Positions 1 through 12,227 of a stretch of DNA of 64,000 bases are shown piece by piece. The translations under genes were made by a program, and so were the position numbers. How positions within the stretch are numbered: the stretch's first letter is position 1; the number at the start of each line of letters is the position of its first letter. Under the pieces are notes generated by a model, which did not search any database, was not told where the DNA came from, and worked only from the letters and a program-made list of their open reading frames with translations. The stretch spans positions 1,178,001-1,242,000 of the forward strand of contig RCSZ01000006.1 in the NCBI GenBank assembly GCA_014898425.1, written 5' to 3'. The stretch is from Botryotinia globosa (taxonomy: Eukaryota > Ascomycota > Leotiomycetes > Helotiales > Sclerotiniaceae).

Positions 1-8
1 TCTTCAAA

Positions 9-1180
9 ATGTCGGGTATGTTTGTTCTCGCGCGCCCACCTCTTGACAAGCTCCTCAAGAAGCTCAAGAAGCTCAAGAAGCTCAAGAAGCTCAAGAAGCT
101 CAAGAAGCTCAAGAAGCTTGAACTAACAATCCACTATAGGTAGCGCAGGTTACGACAGACATATCACGATCTTCTCTGATCAAGGAAGATTATACCAAGT
201 CGGTACGCAGATCCAGACGCAAATAGAACCGTCAAAGCCATGGGATTCGTAGGATCTCAGCTTTATTGATCTATCACGACCCCAATCCAACATAACAGCA
301 TGCAATAACATTATACTAACTGCTCTTGCGAGAATAGAGTATGCCTTTAAAGCTATCACCGCTGCGAACATTATGTCTGTAGGCATTCGAGGAAAGGATT
401 GTGCCGTTGTTCTGTCTCAAAAGAAGGTTCCCGTACGACACACTGATCCAGATTCTATTTCAAGTTCAATACTAATACAATGGTGCTCCACATAGGATAA
501 GCTCATTGATCCATCATCCGTCTCCCACATCTTTCAATTGTCGCCATCCGTAGGATGCGTCATGACAGGTTCTATCGCAGATGCCAGAGCCTCTGTTCAG
601 AGAGCTATTGGCGAGGCTGCCGAATTCAGATACAAGTTTGGATACGAGATGCCGTGTGATGCCCTGGCAAAGAGGATCGCCAATATCAGCCAAGTCTATA
701 CCCAAAGAGTAAGCTTACTTAATGACACCTTTGTTGAATTGTTGGATGATACTGTGTCTCTATTCATCTTGCTAACTTGATATTGTTTTTTAGGCATACA
801 TGAGACCGTATGGTGTTGCAACCACGTTAATATCGTTGGATTCTGAATTTGGTCCTCAACTGTACAAATGTGACCCAGCTGGCTACTACACTGGTTACAA
901 AGGAACAGCTTCGGGCCCAAAGCAACAGGAGGCGTTCAATCACCTGGAGAAAAAGCTCAAGAACAAGGATTGTGCAGAAGGTAGCTGGGAAGATGTAGTA
1001 GAATTAGGCATCACAACTTTGAGCACAGTTCTCAGCGTCGATTTCAAGAAAGGAGAATTGGAGATTGGTATTGTTGGGGGGCCAAGAAAGGATGGAAAGG
1101 AGGGTACAGATCCGGGCTTCAGGGCTTTGACTGAAGAGGAGATCGATGAGAGGTTACAGGCAATCGCAGAAAAAGACTAG
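9..1180 (+). CDS. SCL1: 20S proteasome subunit alpha-1 (SCL1/PSMA6 family)
   Basis: Alpha-ring subunit of the 20S proteasome core; it is structural and gates substrate entry in cytosol and nucleus. Five exons join in phase: 9-15, 140-202, 338-432, 496-708 and 794-1180, giving 254 residues, close to the 252 of yeast Scl1. The N-terminus carries the alpha-subunit signature [20 protein letters not shown] (about residues 7-26), followed by [10 protein letters not shown] and, in exon 5, [13 protein letters not shown] and [10 protein letters not shown], which are typical of alpha-1. The 7-base first exon is unusual but forced by the frame: ATG TCG G joins GT AGC. Intron 1 holds a 9-bp tandem repeat. 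No catalytic threonine is expected in an alpha subunit, and none is seen. The gene begins only 8 bases inside the window, so its promoter is not visible. Confidence 0.95.
50..118. repeat. 9-bp tandem repeat (unit AGCTCAAGA) in SCL1 intron 1
   Basis: About seven near-perfect copies of a 9-bp unit lie between the donor at 16 and the CTAAC branch-like motif near 124. They make up over half of the 124-bp intron. Confidence 0.9.
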
Positions 1181-3053
1181 TTGCCGATCATGAGTAAAGA
1201 GATGAGGCAAGATATCCAGATGAGGCAACTATGAAATACGTTCGGTAAATCCGGCGAATGACTGATCAAGAAATACTATTGCTATGAAATTCAATTTATG
1301 ATACCAATCTGCATTTGATACTTGGGTACTGAGCAATGGTAGGCGAGAAAGCCACATATCTTTCGTCGTCTCGTGAATTTTGGTGCAACATGTGTACCCG
1401 ACACTGCAGGTGCAGGAAAAAAAGAAACGGAACGGAAACATAGCCATATTGTGGCTTGACCACTGCTGGACTGAATAATAGACGACCCATACCTTCGGTG
1501 ACAGTGTCATGACAGTCTCGGATGATCTGACTAGATCCAGGAGAACATCACTTTACAGCAGCAGCAATGATGTAGCATTACGCAGCCCTATCCGGAAATA
1601 TAGTTTTGGGATTGATCGAATCATCCATCACCTCGCATCTCAAACAAAACACAAGACAGGGAATAGGAATTATTGAGTATTGAGGATCCCAAAAGAGCAG
1701 TGGGGTGGAGTCCCCAAATGGGTGTATTGGAGTTTTCCAGTTACGGATATGGAATATTGAGATGCGGTGATAGCCTGATAGGAGCATCTCCCAAAGAAAT
1801 CACATCTTCACATCTTCACATCTTGGTACTGGGTTAAGATCGTATGGCCCCTAGATGATCTGCTGTAGTCTGTGTTCAGGAGCTAGGAGATTCTCCTGGG
1901 TATGTGTATAGAATAGTATGGTGTGGTATGTAATAATACATATGCGTCGATATGGTTGGTACCTGGCGCAGTCACCGCTTGTCCAATGTGAGTGAGATGC
2001 TTTCTACAACTTCAGCTATAACGATATTGTGATCTGGATCCAAGGTCTCCCATTGGTTGAGGGATTCAATGGCAATACACATTTGAGCCTTGAACTGACA
2101 TGGTCTCATGGTCTTTGCTCTGATGGCTTTTTTGTAAGATCATGAATGGATTAGATGATTTGACGGGTCAAAACCTAGTGAAGGCTGAATATTTTATCCT
2201 TGTTCCCACGCGAGCGAACAGGTACCGAGGTGTAGCATCAATCAATCTTTTTACCTCCTTTTTGACTTTGATTCCTTTATCCTTTACCAAGCAATCCCAA
2301 AAGGAATCCCAAATCATTATCCACATACCACGCACGCATACGGAAGTTACATAGATAGATTTGATTGCACATCACACAGGGGACCCATATCAATTACCCA
2401 CAATCTACCTCTCATCTAATCCTCCCATCATCCTCCACCACTCGTTCCCACGTTTCAATCCCTACGCTCTTCCTCTAAGAATCTAAGATACACCCATTAC
2501 ACAATACTATCCCAAAACCTCTCTCGAACCATCTAATCTGAACCCTTGGACATATCGCAAATCGCTGCCGTCATGCATATCCTGAGAAATACCACAATAG
2601 CTTAGTACCCTTGCATCCTTACATCCTTACAGCTCTGTAGGGTTTAAACTAGCTTTGAGCTCGTCACTCCCGTATCATTAGCATCGGACTTGGTTGTGGA
2701 GCACAAATGGCTTTCTATACAGTGAGAGTAACTCAATGGTATCTAATATTTCCAATGGAATCAAAGAATTGGCTTTGTCTGGCTGAGGTATCCTCCCGTT
2801 AGCCAGCCACGTTGAGACTCAAAGTGGATGATCAATTTTCAGAGTCAACGTCCTATCTAGTCAACTGTGATTTGAAAAGCTTCATAAACGGCCGAGATGG
2901 CTTCATCTTTCCAAGACATCAACGGCACAGTCTTTCATTCAGTTCCTCATTGTCTCCCGTCTCCACTTCATACCAGTTAGCAAGCCATTCTAGTGTCCAT
3001 TCTCCCGTCATTTGAAGTTGCAGCAGTTTCAGACACCCAAACCTACATACACA
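1181..3053. other. Intergenic, SCL1 to orphan gene
   Basis: I see no coding region I would defend. Only short reading frames without family character occur on either strand. The right half (about 2380-3050) is pyrimidine-rich on the + strand, as expected upstream of the next + strand gene. A short repeat of CACATCTT lies near 1802-1825. Confidence 0.6.
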
Positions 3054-3931
3054 ATGGCCGATGGATGTAAGTCATTCATGTTCCTACCACACAAGACCGT
3101 TACTTGTGCTCGCCCCTACAGTGCATTCGGGACGGATGAGACTCAATTGACTTCAATGACTTACACATTCACAAGTGAACGATCAAAGAACTGCTCGGGT
3201 GGCAGATCTTCTCTCCGACTTCCGCACTCTTCAATACTACATTGCTGCTGCTCCTGCCGACCCGTCAAACATGGATGATTACTACACTGAAGGATATGCC
3301 GCTCTTCGTCAATGCTCCTTAGATGGCCAGCATATCCTAAACTGTGCTGCTGAAACTCGAGTCCCACGAGTTCGCGGTGGTGCAGATGAGCAATCTAAAG
3401 CAGAATTGCAACAGTATGTCTCTCCCTACCATCAAACGGCACGATTGGGGTTTTCATGATTTTCCAATACTAACAGTGAGAAGGGTACTCCTGGATGCGT
3501 TTTCTCGCCGTCACGAGGCTCAAAAGATCTACCTTCGCCAAGGTGCGGCACAGCGCTGGATCAGTTACAGAGATCAAGTGTTACAGGGCCAGAGACCTCA
3601 TACCGGGCACACGGATCAATTGAACGCATGCGATGTGCAGCTCCGAGCAGTAAGTCAAAGGGGGTTTTTTTTTCATTCCATTCTCCACTCCGAGCCTCCG
3701 AGCCGCTCCCCACTTCCGGTTCTTGTGCGAACGAGCAAGGATGCTGCCAAGTTTTGATCATTTGGGATTATTGAATTTTACGCGTGCTGATTTGGGAAAT
3801 AGGAATTGGTATCAATCACAGATGAGGCCATCTACTCGGATCTCAGGTCGTCCGATTATGGCATGGGGCGCTGGACGCAAGAAGATCCGAGCTTGAGACA
3901 TGTACAGAGATGGGTTAGGGCTAGACGTTAA
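3054..3931 (+). CDS. Hypothetical protein, 181 aa, four exons
   Basis: I do not recognise a family. Four exons join in phase: 3054-3066, 3176-3413, 3484-3649 and 3803-3931. The donors are GTAAGT, GTATGT and GTAAGT, and the stop is TAA at 3929. The start follows a CACA context, and the first exon encodes only MADG plus one base. The protein is soluble and polar, with helical stretches: RTARVADLLSDFRTLQYYIA near residues 9-28, an Arg/Gln-rich middle (SRRHEAQKIYLRQGAAQRW), and a C-terminus rich in aromatic and charged residues. There is no signal peptide or membrane segment. The 3' end converges on the TMEM234-type gene. The clean four-exon structure argues that it is real; its function is unknown. 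Confidence 0.75.
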
Positions 3932-4637
3932 GCTGTCAGTGTTCGGAATGGAAACACGTGGACGGGAAGAGGAGATGTGACTGCCGAGGTTGAGTCGGGC
4001 GAGGAGGGACGGCGTGAATCGGAGGAAAGGAGGGTTGTAATACTATTGTACACGAAGTTGGATTTGGTAATGTTTGATGGCTCTTATCGAATTGGGACTG
4101 TTTGGGCGATTGGATTGGATGGGACTGGCATGGCATGGCTTGGAATTTCCTTGAACTCAAAATGGTTGGCGGTGGGCATGGAATGGCGCACACATCAGTT
4201 TTCCCCTGGCCCTGGCGGTTAGGTTTTCTTTGGTTATGTACTTCCTTACTCATTATACGAGATTAGACGAGAGGTAGCTCGGTTTTAGAGCATGGAGCTG
4301 TGCTAGTGTGTCTAGAGTTAACTTATAAATCTTGAATCAAGGAATTGAGGCATTTCGAATCTTTATGTGACATTAGTGACATTAGTGACATTTGCCTATT
4401 CAAACTCGCTAGTATCCAATATAATGGATCCTACTACGCTCTTTACATCAGTTTGTAAGTACTAAGCAGAGAGAATATACCAGCCTCGTGCGGCGGCAAA
4501 ATCAAATATGTATACAACTTCCAGAAACCTCACATGATCGGTTCCTTCTTCCATACGATCCTTCCTCGATATCAATTATCGAGTATCCAATCCCCCACTC
4601 CCGAGCATGTGATCCAAAAATAACTCCCAAGGAAGGC
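3932..4637. other. Convergent intergenic spacer
   Basis: This is 3' flank shared by two convergent genes. It holds a short triplication of GTGACATTA near 4367-4393 and nothing else I can support. Confidence 0.6.
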
Positions 4638-5368
4638 TCATCCCGTCTTACTATGGACACAGAGCGCAATGCCACATAACGACAAGATCATACCAATCCA
4701 GGTATCTATCAATATCCATATTAGCTCTCGTACTCGGGGTCCAAGCCACATTTCTTGACTATTTACTCCGATCAACAGTATTGATGGGGAAGGGATGAGG
4801 GGAATTACCGCGACTGATTACTTTTCTTTCCACCCACCACTCTCCTAATACTGTGAAGAGGAAAGCCAGAGAATTTGTGATGGGGACTGTTAGGGAGAGT
4901 TCTACATATATCGTTAGCATTATCTACGGTATCACTACAAGTACCCATATCACGCTTCTCCGCATCTCTTCTCCTTAAGGATCGACATGAACGAAAAAAG
5001 AAAAAGGAAAAAAACTCACCAGCCTGGCCGATTAATAGGAAAAACCAAATACTCCCTGTCAAATTGATCACCAAAGGAATCGCATATCTAGGGTTTCGCA
5101 AAAGATCGACGACGCCGAAGAAAGCGCCATATAGCTTAGATTTGACGAAAGATTTGGTAACCGAGGGGGATGAGAGAATGGGGTGAGACGGCGGTTGGTG
5201 AGTTCGCGCGGCGGCTCGGATGAATGGGGTTGTGAAGCCCCAGGCGACACCGATGAGGAGGAAGCCGATGATGTAGCGGAAGATTGATGGAGCGGAAGTG
5301 TCTGGTGGGGTGGAGGTCACTGGGTCGGACAAAAGTGTGGGGATGGGAGAGGGCGCGATGGAATACAT
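4638..5368 (-). CDS. TMEM234-family small multi-pass membrane protein
   Basis: Minus strand, three exons: 5368-5020, 4901-4809 and 4705-4638, giving 169 residues; human TMEM234 is of similar size. After a short Ser/Pro-rich N-terminus, helix 1 (YIIGFLLIGVAWGFTTPFIR) starts near residue 32. Helix 2 follows NPRYAIPLVINLTGSIWFFL, helix 3 is LTVPITNSLAFLFTVLGEWW, and helix 4 is TWIGMILSLCGIALC. This is the EamA/DMT-like half-transporter layout of the TMEM234/UPF0546 family, a membrane family of uncertain transport role. The last two junctions were fixed by family agreement: ISR|DTW in phase, then stop TGA. The start codon abuts an 8-bp tandem array in the leader. Confidence 0.88.
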
Positions 5369-5455
5369 GATGTGTTGATGTGTTGATGTGTTGATGTGTT
5401 GATGTGTTGATGTGTTGATGTGTTGATGTGTGATGTGTGATGTGTGATGTGTGAT
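5369..5455. repeat. 8-bp then 7-bp tandem array (TGATGTGT / TGATGTG)
   Basis: About seven copies of an 8-bp unit run into about four copies of a 7-bp unit, starting directly at the ATG of the TMEM234-type gene. The array therefore lies in that gene's 5' leader or promoter. Confidence 0.9.
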
Positions 5456-5990
5456 GGATTGAGGTAAGGGTGGAGGTAGGTGGGCGATTGGTAGGGAGTG
5501 AAGAGTGGAGAGGTTGGTTGGGGGAATTTTAGGTTGTAATTGAAAGTGTCATGAAAGAGTGTTGTACAGATGAGATGTACATACGGAGAGGATAAGATCA
5601 GAAAGGTAAAACCTAGTAGGTAACCTTGGAACGCCCTGGTCGGAATTCGGGGATTAGGTAACCGAAGAAGGCGGCGGTTAATTACCAATTATGTACGAGC
5701 AACAGCCTTGCCGCAAGTTGCCGAATGGATAAGATTGCAGGTGTTTATCAATGACAAGCAAACAAGCAAACAAGCAAACAAACAAACAAACAAGCAACGT
5801 GAACCCTTGATACGTACGATGGAAAATTAATCGGGCTCATCATGTTATAATCAAGACGAGACCATTATTGGGTGGTATAGATCTGAGAATAGAGCTAGAA
5901 TCTCGGTACCTGCATCACCAGACTCCACCATCTCCAATGATTTTCCGATCGATAACACCATCATTTCGCCATCATCGGACATTTCCAAGG

Positions 5991-6072
5991 TTGGGTAGGT
6001 TGGGTAGGTTGGGTAGGTAGGTAGGTAGGTAGGTAGATAGGTAGGTAGGTAGATAGGTAGGTAGGTAGATAC
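5991..6072. repeat. GGTTG/GGTA microsatellite
   Basis: GTAGGTTGG units pass into perfect GGTA and GATA tetranucleotides over about 80 bp. Confidence 0.85.
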
Positions 6073-6145
6073 CTAGAGGTAGAGTTTGAGTGATAGTCAC
6101 TCCAGCCACTCTCATTAGCCACTCTCATTAGCCACTTGCGATGAG

Positions 6146-6180
6146 AACCTTGGAACCTTGGAACCTTGGAACCTTGGAAT
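6146..6180. repeat. 8-bp tandem repeat CCTTGGAA
   Basis: Four consecutive copies of an 8-bp unit. Just before them, TCATTAGCCACT is duplicated (6112-6138). Confidence 0.8.
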
Positions 6181-6515
6181 GTTCGTGACGCCCGCTGCCC
6201 AGGTGGCCACACATGCACATGAAGGAAGGAAGGATGGAAGGATGATAAGGTTTCTATTTTTATTCCTTTTTTTAAATTTAATTTCCCGGCCGATAGATGG
6301 ATGGGATACCTGGATCGTAAGGGAGCAAGGGAAAGCTTCAAACAGGGATTATATTTTATACATGATACATGGTACAAAGTACAAACAAAGGGCATCCTCC
6401 ATAGGACCATAGCAGAGGTGATTCTCAACAGGGATTGAATTATGTAATCTTACATGGATGGATGGATGTAAACATGATTGTTTTCGTCATCAGCGTCAAA
6501 TGTACGATAATATTA

Positions 6516-6516
<1 letters not shown>

Positions 6517-6546
<30 letters not shown>

Positions 6547-6680
6547 ATATATATATATATATATCTATATTTATATCTATATTTATATTTATATTTATAT
6601 CTATATTTATATCTATATTTATATCTATATTTATATCTACATCTATATCTATATTTATATCTACATCTACATCTACCTAC
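6517..6680. repeat. TATG/TA/TATATC-TATATT compound microsatellite
   Basis: TGTGTA repeats lead into (TA)n and then alternating CTATAT/TTATAT hexamers for about 160 bp. The translated Ile-Tyr-Ile-Tyr frames are artefacts of this array. Confidence 0.9.
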
Positions 6681-7274
6681 CTAGCTAATCAACCAATGTA
6701 AACAAAAACATGTCAAATGTCATTCACTAGCTACCCAGCTACCTAGCTAGCTACGAATAGCTCAAACTACTTGCCTACTCACCTATACATATACACATAC
6801 ACACACACATACACATACACATTCACAACGCGTAATTCAATACACCTGCATCACCTGTATTCAATTCGACTCAATGACTAAATTCTTTCTTCAAAAAATC
6901 AATCCCTTGGTACGCAAAGGAACAAGGGTATCCATTACAAGGATAACACCAGCCTTCACCATTCTTTCTCCACGATTTCAGCCACTCCCTTTAACACTTT
7001 CTCACGCCTGGCACACAGATGAGAGGTAGCATTTTGAACAACTTTCGAATTAATCCACCCTAGACCCGCTTCATTCCAATCAAAACGGATCCGATTTCTC
7101 TTCTCTCAAATCGATTCTTTAATATTTCTGGAGTGTCAGCCCTTTTATGATTTATGCTGCATGGAACGGTCTGAGATGCGAGGGTTCTAACGCGATTTCG
7201 TATCTACTCGGCGTTCGACTTTGGAATATCAGTTGAGGATTTCCCAAATACAATGCTCAGCGAGAGCTGGTGAG

Positions 7275-7277
<3 letters not shown>

Positions 7278-7316
<39 letters not shown>

Positions 7317-7346
7317 AAGATAGAACGAAAGAACGAAAGAAAGAAC
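7278..7346. repeat. GAAA tetranucleotide repeat
   Basis: About 17 GAAA-like units, with GATA and GAAC interruptions toward the 3' end. It lies about 170 bp upstream of the C2-domain gene, probably in its promoter or leader. Confidence 0.85.
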
Positions 7347-7516
7347 TTGGAAGTTATTATACACACTCGAGACCGAGATCAACTTTACATCTAGGAGAAC
7401 ACAACCTCAACCACGACCTCGACCTCGAGAATTATCATATAATAAATCATCATTGGATTATGATATAGTCTTACTCTCTTTTAAGCATTAATAATACCTT
7501 ACTCTCTTGCTTCATC

Positions 7517-10500
7517 ATGGCGACGAAACTCAAAATGGCGGGCATGCATACCGCTGGAATCTTCTCGGATATGACGGTTGATGGTCCAGTAATTGGTACT
7601 CTGGTTGTTATCGTTGATCGAGCCAAGAATTTACCAAACAGAAAGACAATTGGAAAACAAGATCCGTATTGTGCAGCTCGTCTGGGAAAGGAAGCAAAAA
7701 AAACGGAGACAGATAAGAGAGGTGGACAAACCCCTCGATGGTAAGTGCTCAATGAGGAGCTTATGTCTGTCTACTTCATTACTGACGAGGCGATCTAGGG
7801 ATCAAGAGCTACGATTTACTGTTCACGATTCGCCGGATTACTATCAATTGAAGGTCTCAGTATTTAATGACGACAAGAGAACAGATTTAATAGGAGAGAC
7901 CTGGGTAAGCTTACAAGATGTCATTGTTGCAGGAGGGGGACAAAGTGATATATGGCATAACTTAAATTTCAAGGGGAAATATGCGGGAGAGATCAGGGTC
8001 GAGATCACATATTATGATAAGAGACCCAAACCCGAGAAACTAGAGAAGAAGGAACCCAAACAGAATTCATCGACAATTACTCCATCTACATCTGTGCAAT
8101 CGATAACGGATTTCGGAAGTGTGGGTGGAAGCGGAAGTGGAAGTGGGAGTTTGAGAGAAGGAGTTGGTGGGCCAAGACAACTAGGGGTGAAACCAATTGT
8201 TAAGAGGCGGCCTCTACCAACCGATCCAATTACTGGAGCTCCTGCGCAACCTCCTGTGGCAGCACCCGCGCCAGCCCCGATCCCCGCTACACACCCTGCG
8301 GAACTTGTTCATACTCCTCCACGAGGATATCAGGCCCCATCTACCGTAGACCATGTGCAAATGACCCCTACGCGTGGCTATAGAGACTCTCCTTCTGCGA
8401 TACCAGATCATGTCCAAACCCCACCTCGAGGCTACCAAAACCCACCGACTGGAATACCAGATCACATTCAGACACTGCCGCAAGGATATAAGATGTCTCC
8501 GAATGGTATGCCAGATCATGTCCCTCGAGGATATGCAAATCCACCAGTAATCCAGGACCAACCTTCGCCTCGTGGACATCCAAGTTCTGCTGTCATGTCT
8601 GATCCAATGCAAGCGCAGCGTGGTTATCATTCTCCTGTTGTTGTTGGACAGGAGCACGCGCAAACACCACCGCGTGGATATCAGAACGGATTCGCTCAGG
8701 ATCAATCGCCTGTGCAAAGAGTGGAATACAACGCACCTTCAGCTCGATATAACCAACCCCAAGGATATGATGTCAGTCCAGGGGGGACCCCATACGGAGC
8801 ACCCCAAGACATGATGGTTGCAGCACCACCAAGTTCCCAATCAATGCGGAGTAACGATAGATACGAGGTTCACGATCCAATGTTGAGAAATGATTATGAA
8901 AACGGTCATGATATGAATCAATACGCGGCCCATGAAGCGGATCGATATGGAGGCTCTCGTATGCTAACATATGAACCTCAGCAGCCAGGTCCATATGAAC
9001 TTCCGATGAGCCCTGGTCCTCCGCCACCTCCCCCGGCTCATGCAAGCAGGCACGTGAGCTCGGTGCCAACTCTCGCGCAACCTAAGGCTGTTCATGGCCG
9101 TCCAGTCAGTCGAGGAAATTCCAATCTATACAACGCTTCCATGGATGATATGCACCGCCACTCATTGCCTGCTCATACACAACCCACTTCAGCATACCAG
9201 GCCTATAGCCCACCAAAGAACGATGACCAATTCCGAAGGTCTGGAAATGGAAACCCTTACCCACTCCGAAAGAACTCTTATGATTCGAGAGATTTGAGGT
9301 ATAATGCCAGTTATGACGACATGCAGCCAACTGTCGAGGATGCCCCACCCACACCAGCTCCAGGACCAGGACCAAACAGTTATCAAACTGCTATACCGCA
9401 TCGAGGTAGTGCACCGGGTGCTTTGCAACACCCAGCTGAAGGGATGTATGACCAAGTACCGGCACCATTAAATTTACGGCATCGCCCTAGTCGCAATAGT
9501 ATTGCAACAACTGCCCCGAGTCATCAATATTCGAATAGTTCAGGTGGCTATCCGACATCCAGTTCTATGTCTTCTGTCAGAGATGGCGCTTCTGTAACCT
9601 CAAGAAACTCTTATGGCCAACTCCCATCATCCCGTCAAGACAGAAGCCAGTCTCTAGGTGTGCAGAATACTAATGGGGACTATGGTTTGCCTGAGATGCC
9701 CCCAACTTTGGTACCGGGAATGGATCCAATCATTGCAAAGGAAATTTCGGATCGGATTTATCACGAAAAACGAGCAAGTTATAGCCAAAACCCTGCATCT
9801 TCACAGCGAGGAAGATATCAAGAAATTCCAAGACATCAGCCACAACAGATTCAACAGCCAATACCCCTTCCCTATCATGATAATTCGGCTGTTGTCCCAT
9901 ACTCACCACAAGCAGCATATGACGATCGCCAAAGTCGATATGCTGCGTCTACGGCTATGGTGCCAGTAAAACCTAGGGGCTCGTCGCCTAATCCTGCAAT
10001 GGATAGACGAGGAAATTCGCCTAATCCTATGGATCGAAGAGGCGTATCTCCCAATCCAATGGATAGAAGAGGTGCATCTCCCAATCCACCCATGGACAGA
10101 AGAGGTGCTTCACCAAATCCTATGAACAGAAGAGGTACCTCTCCTAACCCAGCAGTCATGCGAAAACCGGTCAGTCCTGCTCCGGAGCCTCGAAGATTAT
10201 CAGGTATTGCATTCGGGCCAGATTCATATGATGTTTTCAATCCAAGTCTAACAGGATCGAAATCTGCAACGTCTCTAAGTGCTGCTTATGATCCTAAAGA
10301 TGATCCCGATGCCAAAATCATTACTTATGATGGTAGGGAAATTGATCCAAGTGATCACATTCCCGAATCTAATTATGCACCACTCCTTGAACAAAAGGGA
10401 CCGAAATACGCTTCACAAATGCCAGATCGCAATTATCGACCTCCACCAGCAGAACACCCAATGCCATCAAATGGTCGTAAGCAATTACGTCAAGCAGGAA

Positions 10501-10940
10501 GGCCTCAGTCAATGGCCGTCTCTTCCCCAATCTACTTCAGCGGCGGCATTCCTGATAACCCCCCAGCTACCGCTCATAGGAAGCTTCAAAAGAAGTCAAA
10601 CCGCATGTCGGCACAACCTGCATACCATTCATCGCCAAATGTACCGATCTACAAAGAACCAGCTTACGCATCTAGTAGAACGTCAATGCAGAGACCCTCA
10701 ACGGCTGAATATTCTCATGACAGTTATCAGTCAAATGGTTATCAGTATGGAATTAGCCCTGGGGGTGGATATAGAGGGGCAGTTGGGCCAGTCGTACCAG
10801 CGAAAATTCCAATGGCATTACCGGCTCCGGCTAGTAGTGGCGCAGGGAGAGCAGGTGGAGGTGGGGATGCGTGGGCGCTGTTAGAAGAAATGAAGAACAT
10901 TGACTTAGGGGCCCCAAGTTCCAGAAGGAGAAGGTACTGA
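7517..10940 (+). CDS. fic1: C2-domain, proline-rich cytokinesis protein (Inn1/Fic1-like)
   Basis: Two exons, 7517-7740 and 7799-10940, give 1121 residues; the junction rebuilds TPRW|DQE. An N-terminal C2 domain (about residues 23-150) shows GTLVVIVDRAKNLPNR, the conserved DPYC, TPRWDQELRF and a final GEIRVEITYYD strand. The rest is low complexity, rich in Pro, Tyr, Ser and Asn. It has two repeat blocks: PPRGYQ-type motifs (nucleotides about 8310-8700) and RRGxSPNPMD units (about 9970-10160). Yeast Inn1 and fission-yeast Fic1 have this C2-plus-PXXP layout; they bind SH3 domains of Hof1/Cyk3 or Cdc15 at the contractile ring to drive septum ingression. That role is inferred by family. The tail is much longer than in yeast Inn1 (409 aa). 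It ends SRRRRY, a basic tip after a short helix (DAWALLEEMKNIDLG). Confidence 0.85.
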
Positions 10941-12227
10941 TAAGTCAATCTAAGCTCGAGACGAGTATAGTTGGCGATAGGGTGGTGCGCAGGAAAGGGG
11001 GACAACATAATGTGTTATATTTTTTGTACGATTGAGATAGGGTATATCTGGTGGCTGCTTGATTTCATATACCTTTTGCATTTTTTTGCATTCTTGATTA
11101 TTGCACTCATGTTCTGCGTTGGATTTAGACTCTGGTATCTCAAGGGTCTCATATCAAGGCTTTTATGGGTATATAGCAGGCATGGCGTTTTTCTTTGGGC
11201 AATTGTGCTCTGTTAACATAGGTAAAGGGAATGATGATGGGTAGAGAGCAGTGGGAGGGATAATGGGGAATCTAAAAGGCATTGGTTGGGAAAGGATGAT
11301 GGAATGGGAACAGATGAGCCCTGTTCGGGTTTGGTAGGATAGGATGAATTGAGAAGGAATGGAGATTTGGAGAACACATCAAAAATTGGGAGGTTGGGAA
11401 GGAAATAGGTGGAGGGGGGGTAGAGGCACGAAGGCACGGACAAATGAAAATGCAAATGAAAATGAAAATGATATCAAATTTATGCACAGCACCCATCCGT
11501 GAACAAAGTTTGCGTAACAAGTGAGCAAGTCTCGGAATACATATATGAAATGGATCAGAGGATGGATATTTTAAAGCTGGATAGCTCTCATTCACTAGGT
11601 AAGAGTTGAGGCCATCGCTCATCACACCCCTATAACAAATGTAACAAAATCCCTACAAAAACAAGGGTTTTTTTATATAAACTATTATATTAAATATTCC
11701 ATTCAAATCTTTATGTTTTCTTTTTCAAAAAATTGAAAATAATGAATAATCCTATATTTTAACTAGAAAAGCGTTATATATGCAATAAGCGATGGTCTCA
11801 ACTCTTACATAGGGGAATCTGGATGGATGGGCGTTTGGTGGGATGGGTTTTTGAGTGTCGTTGAGGGTTTGAGTACTGGGGGATGAGACAATGTGGGAGA
11901 AAGAGAAGGCGGAAAAACCAGAGCCATAATTTAGGTACCTATGATGAAGTACACGCATGCACAGTGAGAGTAGGGGATGGGAATAGAGAAGCAAAAAATC
12001 AGACAAGGGTAAAAAAGAATTGTATATTCATCATCCTATATCAACAGACCAACGCCACAAGCAGCCAATCTGCATTCCACCCATCCATCATTCATTGGTA
12101 TCCTTATCGAGCCGTCCTAATATGTCATGCCATGCTACGCGAAAAGAGTCCATGGAAATACAATACGCCCCTCCGCTCTACGCATCTCTACTCGCTCCTC
12201 CAATACCGAGTACTGAACACAACAGAA
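10941..12227. other. Convergent intergenic spacer
   Basis: 3' flanks of the C2 gene and SPC98. AT-rich tracts (about 11640-11760) and G/A-rich stretches occur, with no coding region I can support. Confidence 0.6.

Larger units (their letters stand above)
5456..7516. other. Repeat-rich intergenic region
   Basis: A divergent spacer of about 2 kb with no supported gene. It contains several separate simple repeats (listed) and a CAAA/CAAG tract near 5756-5797. Reading frames here encode only Ile/Tyr or Pro/Thr runs from the repeats. The last 450 bp should hold the promoter and leader of the C2-domain gene. Confidence 0.65.

Noticed and set aside
6435..6701. Ile/Tyr and Ile/Ser repeat frames
   Set aside because: Translation of a TA-rich microsatellite.
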